A stretch of DNA of 64,000 bases. Origin: Bradyrhizobium tropiciagri (lineage in GTDB: Bacteria > Pseudomonadota > Alphaproteobacteria > Rhizobiales > Xanthobacteraceae). The first letter of the stretch is position 1. Every line of letters begins with the position of its first letter. Of the stretch, positions 7,942-15,979 are shown one piece after another. The notes below the pieces were generated by a model. The model was not told the DNA's origin and did not search any database. It saw only the letters and a program-made list of their open reading frames with translations. A program made the position numbers and the translations under genes. The DNA lies in contig NZ_JAFCKF010000004.1 in the NCBI RefSeq assembly GCF_018130545.1, positions 197,501-261,500 on the forward strand. Direction: 5' to 3'.

Positions 7942-8808
7942 TCAGGTGTGATCGAGCACCTCGACATCCAATGTTTCGATCTCTGCGGGCTCGGCGGTCG
8001 CATCGATCGCCGCGATCCTGTCGCCTGCGATCGTGACTCGGAGCACGACGCGCAGCTTGCCGCCGAGGATGACGGCAACGCCGATCTCGCCGTCGACCAG
8101 CGCCGGCTTCGCCGCCTGCGCGCGTCCCTTGAAGCTTTCGGCAACCGCTGCGGCGCCGCGGATCACCGGCAGCGAGCCGAGCCGCTGCGCGGCCTGATCG
8201 GCGCGCACCACGACGTCCGGCGCCAGCACCGCAAGCAGGCCTTCGAAATCGCCATTGCGGGACGCCGCAAGGAACGCCTCGACGATGCCGCGCTGCCGGC
8301 TGAGATCGGCATCCGGCACGGGCGGCGTGCCCTGCACACGGCGCCGCGCCCGGCTGGCGAGTTGCCGCGCGGCGGCGGGCGTGCGCCCGACGATCGGCGC
8401 GATCTCCTCGAACGGCACCGCGAACATATCATGCAGCACAAACGCCAGTCGCTCGGCCGGCGCCAGCGTTTCCAGCACCACGAGCAGCGCGGCACCGACC
8501 GAGTCCGCCATCTCGGACTCGCGCTCGGACGGATTGTCCGCGATCGGCTCCGGCACGTGCGGACCGATCGGCTCCTCGCGGCGCGATTTGCGCGCGCGCA
8601 GCATGTCGAGGCAGATCCGCGCGATCACCGTGGTCAGCCATCCCCCGAGATTGTCGACCGCAGCCGTGTCGGTGCGGCCAAGCCGGAGCCAGGTTTCCTG
8701 CACGGCGTCGTCGACCTCGGCGGTCGAACCCAGCATGCGATAGGCCACCGCCCGCAGGCGCGGTCGGTTGGCCTCGAACTGCTCCGCCAAAAATTTCTTC
8801 TCGTCCAT
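7942..8808 (-). CDS. ECF41-type RNA polymerase sigma factor with C-terminal SnoaL-like domain
   Basis: A 288-residue sigma factor. Region 2 (FEANRPRLRAVAYRMLGS...DDAVQETWLRLGR, residues ~10-50) and region 4 (LETLAPAERLAFVLHDMFAVPFEEIAPIVGRTPAAARQLASRARRRV in 20-residue terms, about 110-160) are followed by an NTF2/SnoaL-like domain (about 170-288). The linker contains GPHVPEPI, resembling the conserved WLPEP motif of group ECF41. In this group the fused C-terminal domain replaces a separate anti-sigma factor, and none is found here. The divergent neighbour is a carboxymuconolactone decarboxylase-type gene, the classic ECF41 partner. A promoter matching the ECF41 consensus as I recall it lies 36 bp upstream. 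Confidence 0.9.
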   Translation of the reverse strand: MDEKKFLAEQFEANRPRLRAVAYRMLGSTAEVDDAVQETWLRLGRTDTAAVDNLGGWLTTVIARICLDMLRARKSRREEPIGPHVPEPIADNPSERESEMADSVGAALLVVLETLAPAERLAFVLHDMFAVPFEEIAPIVGRTPAAARQLASRARRRVQGTPPVPDADLSRQRGIVEAFLAASRNGDFEGLLAVLAPDVVVRADQAAQRLGSLPVIRGAAAVAESFKGRAQAAKPALVDGEIGVAVILGGKLRVVLRVTIAGDRIAAIDATAEPAEIETLDVEVLDHT

Positions 8809-8844
8809 CGGTCACATTCCCTTGGTGCGCTCCGTCATGCCCAT

Positions 8845-8871
8845 GACGAACGAAACTGGGCCGATGTGACA
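8845..8871 (-). promoter_or_regulatory. ECF41-type promoter in front of the sigma gene
   Basis: On the minus strand TGTCACA (8871-8865) is followed after exactly 16 bp by CGTC (8848-8845). This is the spacing and sequence I recall for ECF41 target promoters (TGTCACA-n16-CGTC). It would drive the sigma gene that starts at 8808, giving autoregulation. Confidence 0.65.
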
Positions 8872-8892
8872 ACAGATCGGCACGGCGGCGTC
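8865..8892 (+). promoter_or_regulatory. Possible second ECF41-type promoter in front of the CMD gene
   Basis: On the plus strand TGTGACA (8865-8871) is followed after 17 bp by CGTC (8889-8892). It is the reverse complement of the -35 box of the minus-strand promoter, so one element may serve both directions. One base of the -35 and one base of spacing differ from the consensus. Confidence 0.45.
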
Positions 8893-8915
8893 AAAAGGCA
8901 AATCAGGAGAGTGAG

Positions 8916-9374
8916 ATGATGAAAGCCCGCATGAACCATCCGGTGATGGTTGTTCCCGATGCCATGAAGGCGCTGCAGGCGCTCAGCGAGAGCACCAAGC
9001 CGGCGCTGCCGGAAAAGCTGCTCGAACTGGTCCATCTGCGGGCCAGCCAGATCAATGGCTGCAGCGTCTGCGTCGATATGCACCCAAAACTCGCCCGCCG
9101 CGCCGGCGAGACCGACGAGCGGCTGTTCGCGGTCGGCGCCTGGCGCGACGCGCCGTATTTCACCGACGCCGAGCGCGCCGCGCTGGCGCTGACCGAAGCG
9201 GTGACCCGGCTCAGCGACCGCGAGGATCCGGTGACGGATGCGGTATGGGACGAGGCCGCCAAGCATTTCGACGAGCAGCAACTTGCGTCGCTCGTGCTGG
9301 GTATTGCGGCGATCAACGTCTGGAACCGGTTGAACGTTGCCGTGCGCCAGCCGGTCGGCGCGTGGAAGGTGTGA
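8916..9374 (+). CDS. Carboxymuconolactone decarboxylase / AhpD-like protein
   Basis: A 152-residue all-helical protein with the CxxC redox motif of AhpD-like members (INGCSVCVDMH, Cys49, Cys52, His56). Proteins of this type in ECF41 clusters are usually annotated as alkylhydroperoxidase-like and may reduce peroxides or act as disulfide reductants; true lactone decarboxylase activity is unlikely with a CxxC site. The ATG at 8916 follows CAGGAGAGTG, a good ribosome site. It is divergent from the ECF41 sigma gene and is the expected sigma target. An intergenic repeat follows the stop. Confidence 0.9.
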   Translation: MMKARMNHPVMVVPDAMKALQALSESTKPALPEKLLELVHLRASQINGCSVCVDMHPKLARRAGETDERLFAVGAWRDAPYFTDAERAALALTEAVTRLSDREDPVTDAVWDEAAKHFDEQQLASLVLGIAAINVWNRLNVAVRQPVGAWKV

Positions 9375-9397
9375 TCGAAAATCTTGCCGCACTGGTG

Positions 9398-9599
9398 GTG
9401 CACCCTCTCCCCTTGTGGGAGAGGGTGGCGCGATAGAGCGCAGCGGCATCGCGCCGGGTGAGGGGTTCTCTCTCTCCGCGGAGACAGGCCCCTCACCCGG
9501 ATCGCATCTGTCGATGCGACATAGCTGAAGCTTCGCTTCAGCGTTCTTGAGGACGGTCGCCGCTAGGCGGCCTATGCCTCTCCCACAAGGGGAGAGGTG
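9398..9599. repeat. Composite palindromic intergenic repeat, family C, copy 2
   Basis: The outer arms CCTCTCCCCTTGTGGGAGAG (near 9402) and CTCTCCCACAAGGGGAGAGG (9578-9597) pair. The inner core (9489-9573) is homologous to 3087-3169. The core hairpin here is GCTGAAGC-ttc-GCTTCAGC (9524-9542), a compensated variant of the copy-1 stem. It lies between two convergent genes. Confidence 0.82.
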
Positions 9600-9605
9600 G
9601 ACCTG

Positions 9606-10415
9606 TTACGCCGCCAGAAACTCCAGCACGATCTCGCAGTAGCGCTGCGGGGCCTGCTCGAACATCGGGTGCGTGGTGCCCGGGATCATCTCGGTGCGCG
9701 AACCCTGCACATTGGCGGCAAGCGCGTGCAGCACCTTCGGCAGCATGCCTTTGGTGTTGGCACCACCGATGAACAATGTCGGTGTCTTGATCGCCTCGGC
9801 GTCCGCCTTCGAGAACGGCGGCCGCTGGTCGCGGGTCTGGCCGATCAGCGTGGTCGCGTTGTCGCGCAACAGCTGCTTGGAGGTTGCCGGAATCCGCTTC
9901 CAGGCGCCGGGGCCTTCGAGCGCGTCGATGAAGATCTGCAGGCCGCCGTCGACGTCACCCTTGGCGATCACCTCGGCGGAAGCCGCGATCCGCGCGGCCA
10001 GCGGCGAAGGGCCCGGCTTGAAATCGGGATCGAGCGTGCCGTCGAGTTCGCCGCCGGGTTCGGCGAGGATCAGCTTGCGCAGCAGGTCCGGCCGTCGCTG
10101 CGCAACGCGAAAACAGATATGGCCGCCGCGGGAATGCCCCATCAGGTCGACCGGTCTGGTGTCGAATCTCTCGATGAAGGCGATTACATCGTCGACATGC
10201 TGGGCGATCGAATAGGTGTCGCCGACGCCATCCCAATGCGCCGGGAAGAAATGCCGCAGGCTGACCGCGATCACCCGATGTGCCCGGGTCAGCGGCCCGA
10301 GCACCGCCGACCAGATCCGGAAATCGCACAGCGAGCCATGCACGCAGACCAGCGGCGGCCCTTGACCAATATCGAGATAGGGCATGTCGAAACCGTTGAC
10401 GTGGAGGCTATGCAT
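9606..10415 (-). CDS. Alpha/beta-hydrolase fold protein
   Basis: A 269-residue hydrolase. Residues 22-27 (LVCVHG) form the oxyanion-hole HG, the nucleophile elbow is GHSRGG with Ser95, and the C-terminal GTTHPMFEQ supplies the catalytic His (about 250). A lid region with PGGELDGTLDPDF follows strand 6. The family includes esterases, haloperoxidase-like enzymes and C-C bond hydrolases; nothing here fixes the substrate. There is no signal peptide, so it acts in the cytosol. It is divergent from the alkyltransferase gene at 10570. Confidence 0.85.
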   Translation of the reverse strand: MHSLHVNGFDMPYLDIGQGPPLVCVHGSLCDFRIWSAVLGPLTRAHRVIAVSLRHFFPAHWDGVGDTYSIAQHVDDVIAFIERFDTRPVDLMGHSRGGHICFRVAQRRPDLLRKLILAEPGGELDGTLDPDFKPGPSPLAARIAASAEVIAKGDVDGGLQIFIDALEGPGAWKRIPATSKQLLRDNATTLIGQTRDQRPPFSKADAEAIKTPTLFIGGANTKGMLPKVLHALAANVQGSRTEMIPGTTHPMFEQAPQRYCEIVLEFLAA

Positions 10416-10569
10416 TGGGGGCTCGCAGAGGGCAGGGATGTTGTTGATTTAGCCCAAGTTCCCACGGAATTCGGGTGGATAGCAACATTCTCCAAGCCTA
10501 GATTTCAGATCAACAGCAGGCTCACCCGTGAGCTGAAGCAACGATATCAGGGAACATCTGGAGCGAGCC

Positions 10570-11112
10570 ATGACCGGCCAGCATTTTGCAATCTTCGAGA
10601 CCATGATCGGCGCCTGCGGTGTCGTCTGGGGCGAGCACGGCCTCACCGGCGTGCAGCTGCCGATGGGCACCGAGGAGAAGACCCGCAAGCGGATTGCCCA
10701 GCGCAATGGCGACGTCACCGAGGCGGCTCCGCCGGCCGAGGTGCAGCACGCGATCGACGGCATGATCGAACTGTTGGCCGGCAAGCCGAATGACCTCGCC
10801 GACATCGTGCTCGATCTCGACGGCGTGCCCGCGTTCAACCGCGGCGTCTACGACATCGCGCGGAAGATTCCGCCGGGCAAGACCGTGACCTATGGCGACA
10901 TCGCCAAGCAGCTCGGCGGCGTCGAACTGTCGCGCGATGTCGGCCAGGCATTGGGCCGCAATCCGTGCCCGATCGTGGTGCCCTGCCACCGCGTGCTGGC
11001 GGCAGGCAACAAGCCGGGCGGCTTCTCGGCCAATGGTGGCGTGGTGACCAAGCTGAAGATGCTTGAGATCGAAGGTGCGGTGGTGAACCACACGCCAAGC
11101 TTGTTCGATTGA
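10570..11112 (+). CDS. ogt: Methylated-DNA-[protein]-cysteine S-methyltransferase (Ogt/AGT type)
   Basis: A 180-residue DNA-repair protein that transfers alkyl groups from O6-alkylguanine to its own cysteine. The active-site motif PCHRV is present (Cys139), preceded by the recognition-helix region VTYGDIAKQLG...VGQALGRNPCPIV, and followed by GGFSANGG, a variant of the usual GGYxWG loop. The short N-terminal domain is typical of Ogt rather than Ada, which would carry a zinc domain and AraC domain. It begins at ATG 10570 after GGAGCGAGCC. It is a single gene followed by an intergenic repeat. Confidence 0.9.
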   Translation: MTGQHFAIFETMIGACGVVWGEHGLTGVQLPMGTEEKTRKRIAQRNGDVTEAAPPAEVQHAIDGMIELLAGKPNDLADIVLDLDGVPAFNRGVYDIARKIPPGKTVTYGDIAKQLGGVELSRDVGQALGRNPCPIVVPCHRVLAAGNKPGGFSANGGVVTKLKMLEIEGAVVNHTPSLFD

Positions 11113-11132
11113 GCGGCGCAGGTTGCGAAAGC

Positions 11133-11223
11133 GTAGGGTGGGCAAAGGGAGCGAAAGCGAACGTGCCCACCCTTCTGGCACCGTGCGCTTGAAGGTGGGC
11201 ACGCTTCGCTTTGCCCACCCTAC
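11133..11223. repeat. Palindromic intergenic repeat, family E
   Basis: The perfect outer arms GTAGGGTGGGCAAAG (11133-11147) and CTTTGCCCACCCTAC (11209-11223) flank an inner pair GTGCCCACCCTT / AAGGTGGGCAC. It lies between two convergent genes and can form a long hairpin; it may also end transcription from either side. Confidence 0.85.
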
Positions 11224-11262
11224 GGCTCGACCCCTCCAGGGAAGGGTGAAGCGAGCAAGCTT

Positions 11263-12135
11263 CTACTTCACCGTCTCGCACACGAACCCGTTGCCCTTCC
11301 GCCTGATCTTGCCGACCGTCGGCGAGGGGAAATGCGCGGTGCAGCACAACGTGTCGGTGTCGCAATAGCGCTCCAGGAAGCTGCGCCGCGTCTTCGCCGC
11401 TTGCACCGGGTCGACATCGAATTTCGGCGACAGCTCCGGATAATGCGTCTGGATCGGCGAGTGCATCAGATCGCCGGCAAACACCGCGTCATCCTTGCCG
11501 CGGCCGAAGGTGAAGGCGATATGGCCCGGGGTGTGGCCGGGCGTCGGCAGGATCCGCATGTGGTCGTCGATCGCAAAATCGTTGCCGACGAGCTCGGCCC
11601 GCCTGGCCTCGACCACCGGCAGCACGCTGTCGACGAAGGGCGGGACCTCCGCCTTGGCATTGGTCTCGGTCCAGTAGTCGAACTCGCTCTTGTCGAACAC
11701 GTAGCGCGCGTTCGGGAAGGTCGGGACCCAGCGGCCGTTCTCGAGCCGTGTGTTCCAGCCGACATGGTCGACATGCAGATGCGTGCACATCACATAGTCG
11801 ATGTCGCCGACAGAGAAGCCCGCCGCCGCGAGGCCGCGCAGGTAATTGTCGTCGGTCTTCATGTTCCAGGTCGGCCGCCCCGGCCGCGGCTTGTGATTGC
11901 CGATGCAGCTGTCGATCAGGATGGTGTGGTGCGGCGTCTTCACGATGTAGGACTGGAACGCCAGGATCAGCGTGTCGCTGTCGTCGAGCGCGCCGGCGGC
12001 CTTCATCCAGCCGCGGTTCTCGGCGAGCACTTCGGGGGTCAGTCCGGGCAGCATGTCGTGCGCGGGCAGGAACTTGCCTTCCTCCTCGACGATGCGATGG
12101 ATGGTGAGATCGCCAGCTGAAAACTTCAGGCTCAT
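11263..12135 (-). CDS. MBL-fold metallo-hydrolase (first of two paralogues)
   Basis: A 290-residue metallo-beta-lactamase-fold hydrolase. The zinc-binding signature CTHLHVDHVGWN places H119, H121, D123 and H124; further ligands lie in PTPGHTPGHIAFTFG (His) and FAGDLMHSPIQ (Asp). The family includes lactonases, such as quorum-quenching AHL lactonases, and many ester or thioester hydrolases; this subgroup with DHVGWNT is common in rhizobial catabolic clusters. No signal peptide is seen. The protein at 15107-15955 has the same layout and motifs and is a clear paralogue. It begins a run of seven minus-strand genes up to 17917. Confidence 0.88.
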   Translation of the reverse strand: MSLKFSAGDLTIHRIVEEEGKFLPAHDMLPGLTPEVLAENRGWMKAAGALDDSDTLILAFQSYIVKTPHHTILIDSCIGNHKPRPGRPTWNMKTDDNYLRGLAAAGFSVGDIDYVMCTHLHVDHVGWNTRLENGRWVPTFPNARYVFDKSEFDYWTETNAKAEVPPFVDSVLPVVEARRAELVGNDFAIDDHMRILPTPGHTPGHIAFTFGRGKDDAVFAGDLMHSPIQTHYPELSPKFDVDPVQAAKTRRSFLERYCDTDTLCCTAHFPSPTVGKIRRKGNGFVCETVK

Positions 12136-12154
12136 GGTGATTCCTTGGATCAGG

Positions 12155-13342
12155 TCAGTGTGCGTCGCGCACGGCGGGAATGACGATGTTGGTCAGGATA
12201 TCCATCGCCGCAAGGCCTTCCTTGGGTTGACCATACTGGGCTGCCGTCGTCACCATCACAAGGTCGAGATCGGGAACGGCGATGATGCGTTGGCCGCCCC
12301 AGCCGAAGGCGCCGGCCCACTTCACTTCCTTCCCCGCGGCAAGGGATCGCCCGATCCACCATTGATGGCCATAGAACAGCGTGCCGCCGAAATAGCCGAC
12401 CGCCTGGAAGTGCGGCATGATCGACTGGTCCATCCATAAAGCGGGGACGACCTGCTGCTCCTGCCATCGCCCGTGGTCGAGCACGAGCTGGCCGATCTTC
12501 GTGGCATCGCGCGGCCGCAGCCTGAGCCCGGACGCGGCAGCGATCTTGCCGTTCTTGTAGGTCTTCCATTCGAAATCGGTGATGCCGAGTGGTCCGAACA
12601 GCACTTCGCGCGCGAATGCCTCGAGCGATTTGCCGGAGACCTGCTCGATGATGTTGCCGAGCAGATCGGTGCCGCCGCCATTGTAGGTCCACAGCGTGTC
12701 CGGCGGGGCTATGATCGGCTTGCTCAGCACATAGCCGATTGGATCGTCATCGAAGGCGAGATGCGGTTCGTCGTTGTTCGGATCGTTCCAGGGCAGCGTC
12801 TCGTCCCATTGGATGCCTGACGACATCGTCAGCAGATGGTGCAGCGTGATCTCGTCCCAGCCGGCTGATTTCACGGACTGGTGCTCGGGGAAGAATTTCA
12901 CCACCGGCTCAATGGCGCTGGCGATCAGCTTGCGGTCGATGGCGATGCCGAGCAAGAGCGCCGTCACGCTCTTGGTTGCCGATCGCATGTCGTGCTTGGT
13001 GGTCGCCGTGAAATCGGTGCGGCCTTCTGGTTGTCCCCAGGGCTGGTCGAGGCCGGCAAAATACTGCTCGAACACCAGTTTGCCGTGACGTGCCACGACA
13101 ACCGAATGCACCTCGGTGCTGCGCAGGCTGAGCCGCGCGGCGATGCCGCACAGCCGCTCGCCATCCATGCCGACGCTGTCAGGCGAGGCAATCACCCAAC
13201 CGTCGTCGAGCGCAGCCGGCGATCCGCAGGGCTGTTTTTGTTGAGTTGTCATATCGTCGGCCCTCAGATTGGTGATCGAGGCCGTCAACGCGAGCGCGAG
13301 GCTCGCGCCGAGACGTGAGAGGCGGGGGAAGCGATCGCGCAT
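12155..13342 (-). CDS. Secreted serine hydrolase, class C beta-lactamase family
   Basis: A 395-residue serine hydrolase with an N-terminal signal (RFPRLSRLGASLALALTASI). I chose ATG 13342 because GGGGAG lies six bases upstream; an ATG at 13348 is too close to that site. The catalytic SxxK is SATK (Ser121, Lys124), the second motif YxN is TYNGGG (Tyr220), and a third-motif region FGWGGQRI appears late. Proteins of this kind act as esterases, D-amino peptidases or lactonases rather than true antibiotic-resistance enzymes. It is probably co-transcribed with the GST gene 23 bp upstream and the metallo-hydrolase 19 bp downstream. Confidence 0.87.
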   Translation of the reverse strand: MRDRFPRLSRLGASLALALTASITNLRADDMTTQQKQPCGSPAALDDGWVIASPDSVGMDGERLCGIAARLSLRSTEVHSVVVARHGKLVFEQYFAGLDQPWGQPEGRTDFTATTKHDMRSATKSVTALLLGIAIDRKLIASAIEPVVKFFPEHQSVKSAGWDEITLHHLLTMSSGIQWDETLPWNDPNNDEPHLAFDDDPIGYVLSKPIIAPPDTLWTYNGGGTDLLGNIIEQVSGKSLEAFAREVLFGPLGITDFEWKTYKNGKIAAASGLRLRPRDATKIGQLVLDHGRWQEQQVVPALWMDQSIMPHFQAVGYFGGTLFYGHQWWIGRSLAAGKEVKWAGAFGWGGQRIIAVPDLDLVMVTTAAQYGQPKEGLAAMDILTNIVIPAVRDAH

Positions 13343-13365
13343 CGTCATCTCCCCGGCTTCCTCCG

Positions 13366-13980
13366 CTAAGCCGCAGGCGGCACCGAGATCTTCACTGACG
13401 GCCGCTCCAGCATTTTCTGGTAGAACGCGTCGAGCTTCGGATAGGCCTTGCGCCAGCCGCAATCGGCGAAGCGGAAATCGGCATAGCCGAGCACGCAGAC
13501 GAGGCCGATCTGTGCGATGTCGAACGACGAGCCGTTCAGCACGTCGGGCCGGTTCTCGAACCGCGCCATGCCGGCCCAGGCCCGGTTCCAATGATCGTCA
13601 TACCAGGCCTGCCACAGCGAGCCCTGCGGCCGCACCATCTTCTCGTAGCGGCACAGCAGCATGGAATCGAGCATGCCGTTGAGCAGCGAGTGATCGGTCT
13701 TCAGCTGCCAGCGCCGCGGGCCATAGCCCGGGATCAGCCGGCCGCCGCCGATCTCGTTGAGATATTCGACTATGACGTAGGAATCCAGGATCACGTCGCC
13801 ATGGTCGAGGATCAGCACCGGCAGCTTCTTCAGCGGCGAGATCTTGGAATATTCGTCGTTGGCCGTGCCGGGTGCAACGGTTGCCGGCACGAACTCGATC
13901 TTGTCGATCAGGCCAAGCTCGATCGCGGCGATGCGCACCTTGCGGGCGAACGGGGAGGCGGGAGAGAAGGTGAGTTTCAT
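13366..13980 (-). CDS. Glutathione S-transferase family protein
   Basis: A 204-residue GST. The thioredoxin-like N-domain starts MKLTFSPASPFARKVRIAA, with a serine in the position that activates glutathione, then the cis-Pro loop KKLPVLILDHG and the gamma-glutamyl-binding DSYVIVEYL. The C-terminal helical domain contains SSFDIAQIGLVCVLGYADF, the usual N-capping Asp region. The ATG at 13980 has AAGGA eight bases upstream; a longer frame to 14037 would read into an intergenic repeat. It lies inside the catabolic cluster next to the serine hydrolase and fumarylacetoacetase-like genes, where GSTs often assist isomerisation or dehalogenation. The substrate is unknown. Confidence 0.88.
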   Translation of the reverse strand: MKLTFSPASPFARKVRIAAIELGLIDKIEFVPATVAPGTANDEYSKISPLKKLPVLILDHGDVILDSYVIVEYLNEIGGGRLIPGYGPRRWQLKTDHSLLNGMLDSMLLCRYEKMVRPQGSLWQAWYDDHWNRAWAGMARFENRPDVLNGSSFDIAQIGLVCVLGYADFRFADCGWRKAYPKLDAFYQKMLERPSVKISVPPAA

Positions 13981-14010
13981 GGGGGAATTCCTTGCGAAAG
14001 GTCTTTCCTC

Positions 14011-14100
14011 CGTCATGGCCGGGCTTGACCCGGCCATCCACGTCTTTGCTTCCGTACAAGACCTGAGACGTGGATGCCCGGGTCAAGCCCGGGCATGACG
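14011..14100. repeat. Palindromic intergenic repeat, family G
   Basis: It is bounded by CGTCAT and ATGACG. It contains two hairpins (ATGGCCGGGCTTGACCCGGC and GCCCGGGTCAAGCCCGGGCA) and a further arm pair CCACGTCT / AGACGTGG. It lies between two co-oriented genes of the minus-strand catabolic group. Confidence 0.82.
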
Positions 14101-14123
14101 AATTCAGGAGAAACGCGCAGCGC

Positions 14124-14966
14124 TCAAGCCGCGACGATTTCCTGGCGCTGCTCGCCGAGGCCTTCGATGCCGAGCGTCACGACGTCGCCGACATTGAGAT
14201 ACTGCGGCGGCTTCATGCCGGTGCCGACGCCGGGCGGAGTGCCTGTGGTGACGACGTCGCCGGGCAGCAGCGTCATGAACTGCGAGACGTAGGAGATGCA
14301 CTTCGCCATGGTGAAGATCATGGTCGAGGTCGAGCCGGTCTGGCGACGCTGGCCGTTGACGTCGAGCCACATCGACAGCTTCTGCACGTCCGCGATCTCG
14401 TCCTTGGTGGCGAGCCACGGGCCGACCGGGCCGAAGGTGTCGTGCGACTTGCCCTTGGTCCACTGACCGAGGCGCTCGATCTGGAAGTTGCGCTCGGAGA
14501 CGTCGTTGCAGATGCAGTAGCCGGCGACGTGGTTCAGCGCGTCGGCCTCCGAGACATACTTGGCGCGGGTGCCGATGATCGCCGCGATCTCGACCTCCCA
14601 GTCGAGCTTGGTCGAGCCGCGCGGCTTCTCGACCGCGTCGTTCGGGCCCGACAGCGCGGTGTTGGCCTTCAGGAAGAAGATCGGCTCCGACGGAATCGGG
14701 TTGCCGGTTTCCTTGGCGTGGTCGGAATAGTTCAGGCCGATCGCGACGAACTTGGAGATGCCGGTGACCGGGGCGCCGAAGCGCGGCTTGCCGGAGACGG
14801 CGGGCAGGGAGGCGGGATCGAGGGCAGCAAGCTTCTTCAGCGACTCCGGCGAATAGGCGTCGCCGGTCAGGTCCTTCAGATGGGCCGAGAGGTCGCGCAG
14901 CTGGCCGGATTTATCGATCAGACCGGGCTTTTCCGCACCCTTTTCGCCATAACGAACAAGCTTCAT
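14124..14966 (-). CDS. Fumarylacetoacetate hydrolase (FAH) family protein
   Basis: A 280-residue enzyme of the FAH superfamily, which cleaves C-C bonds or isomerises/decarboxylates products of aromatic ring opening. The typical pattern is seen: FVAIGLNYSDHAKE (about 70), EPIFFLKANTALSG, the metal-binding acidic residues in LDWEVEIAAIIG (Glu, Glu near 120), NDVSERNFQ, and the C-terminal LLPGDVVTTGTPPGVGTG motif. ATG 14966 follows AGGGAGTGATCAAC; a GTG at 14975 would add three residues. It is part of the seven-gene minus-strand group with two metallo-hydrolases, so a role in degrading an aromatic or lactone compound is plausible but not shown. Confidence 0.9.
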   Translation of the reverse strand: MKLVRYGEKGAEKPGLIDKSGQLRDLSAHLKDLTGDAYSPESLKKLAALDPASLPAVSGKPRFGAPVTGISKFVAIGLNYSDHAKETGNPIPSEPIFFLKANTALSGPNDAVEKPRGSTKLDWEVEIAAIIGTRAKYVSEADALNHVAGYCICNDVSERNFQIERLGQWTKGKSHDTFGPVGPWLATKDEIADVQKLSMWLDVNGQRRQTGSTSTMIFTMAKCISYVSQFMTLLPGDVVTTGTPPGVGTGMKPPQYLNVGDVVTLGIEGLGEQRQEIVAA

Positions 14967-15106
14967 GTTGATCACTCCCTACGATGTCTTGAGGATTGTT
15001 ACTGGTATACCTCGACACGCTTCATGGAACAGCGCGGGCGGAAATTCAACCGCCATGAGGCCGCTGCATTGCAGCCAAGCCTTATTTCAAGGCCATTTCG
15101 GGCCGA

Positions 15107-15955
15107 TCACCCCAGCGCGATGAACTTGAACGCATCGCCATCGCGCTTGATGTGGCCGGCATTGAAATGCCCGCCGATCACCAGCGTCGGCGTGTCGGCA
15201 AAGCGCGAAAACAGCTCGCGCCGCGTCACGGCTGACTGCTTCTGGTCGGAATCGGCAGTCGACGACCAGTCGAGGTGATACATCTGGCAGGGATGATGCG
15301 CGACGTCGCCGGTCAGCAGCCCTTCCTCTCCCGCCGACTTGATGTGGATGCTCATGTGGCCGGGGCTGTGGCCCGGCGTCGGGATCAGCGTGATCTCCTC
15401 GGTCAGGCGGTGGTCGCTCGGCACCAGTTCGGCCTTGCCGGCATCCGCGATCGGCTTCACCGAGTCGGCGAAAACAGCGGCATGCGCCGGATCGTCGCTA
15501 TGGTCGCGCCAGTGCTCGTATTCAGTCCTGCCGAATACGTAACGCGCATTGGCGAAGGTCGGCACCCATTTGCCGCCGGCGAGCTTCGTGTTCCAGCCGA
15601 CATGGTCGACATGCAGATGCGTGCACAGCACGGTGTCGATGCTGTCAGGGGCAAATCCGGCCGCGGTCAGCTTCTCCAGGAACGGATCGCTGCGGTTGTT
15701 CCAGGTCGGTACGTTGCGGCCCTGCTTGTCGTTGCCAAGCCCGGTGTCGACGATGATGCGGTGCTCCGGCGTTTCCACCAGCAGCGAATGGATCGACATT
15801 TTCAGTCGGCCATCTTCATTGGCGAAATGCGGGATCAGCCAGGGCAGGCTCTGGATCTCCTCCCGGCCGGCCAGCGGCAGGATGAACCGCGTGCTGCCGA
15901 CGGTCTCCAGCTCGACGACTTTGGTGATCTTGACCTTGCCGATTGTCCATTGCAT
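15107..15955 (-). CDS. MBL-fold metallo-hydrolase (second of two paralogues)
   Basis: A 282-residue hydrolase with the metal motif CTHLHVDHVGWNT (H113, H115, D117, H118), a second His in IPTPGHSPGHMSIH and an Asp in LLTGDVAHHPCQ. The same order of motifs and the same DHVGWNT extension occur in the protein at 11263-12135, so the two arose by duplication. Unlike that protein, its N-terminus reads VELETVGSTRFILP. ATG 15955 is used. Both copies lie within 5 kb in the same catabolic group, suggesting two related ester or lactone substrates or successive steps. Confidence 0.88.
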   Translation of the reverse strand: MQWTIGKVKITKVVELETVGSTRFILPLAGREEIQSLPWLIPHFANEDGRLKMSIHSLLVETPEHRIIVDTGLGNDKQGRNVPTWNNRSDPFLEKLTAAGFAPDSIDTVLCTHLHVDHVGWNTKLAGGKWVPTFANARYVFGRTEYEHWRDHSDDPAHAAVFADSVKPIADAGKAELVPSDHRLTEEITLIPTPGHSPGHMSIHIKSAGEEGLLTGDVAHHPCQMYHLDWSSTADSDQKQSAVTRRELFSRFADTPTLVIGGHFNAGHIKRDGDAFKFIALG

Positions 15956-15979
15956 GCGGCGTGCCCTCTCTGTCTCTTG

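Noticed and set aside
12155-13591. Longer N-terminus for the serine hydrolase (to 13591)
   Set aside because: The extra 83 residues are an antisense-like, Arg-rich translation overlapping the GST gene; the start at 13342 has a ribosome site and a signal peptide.
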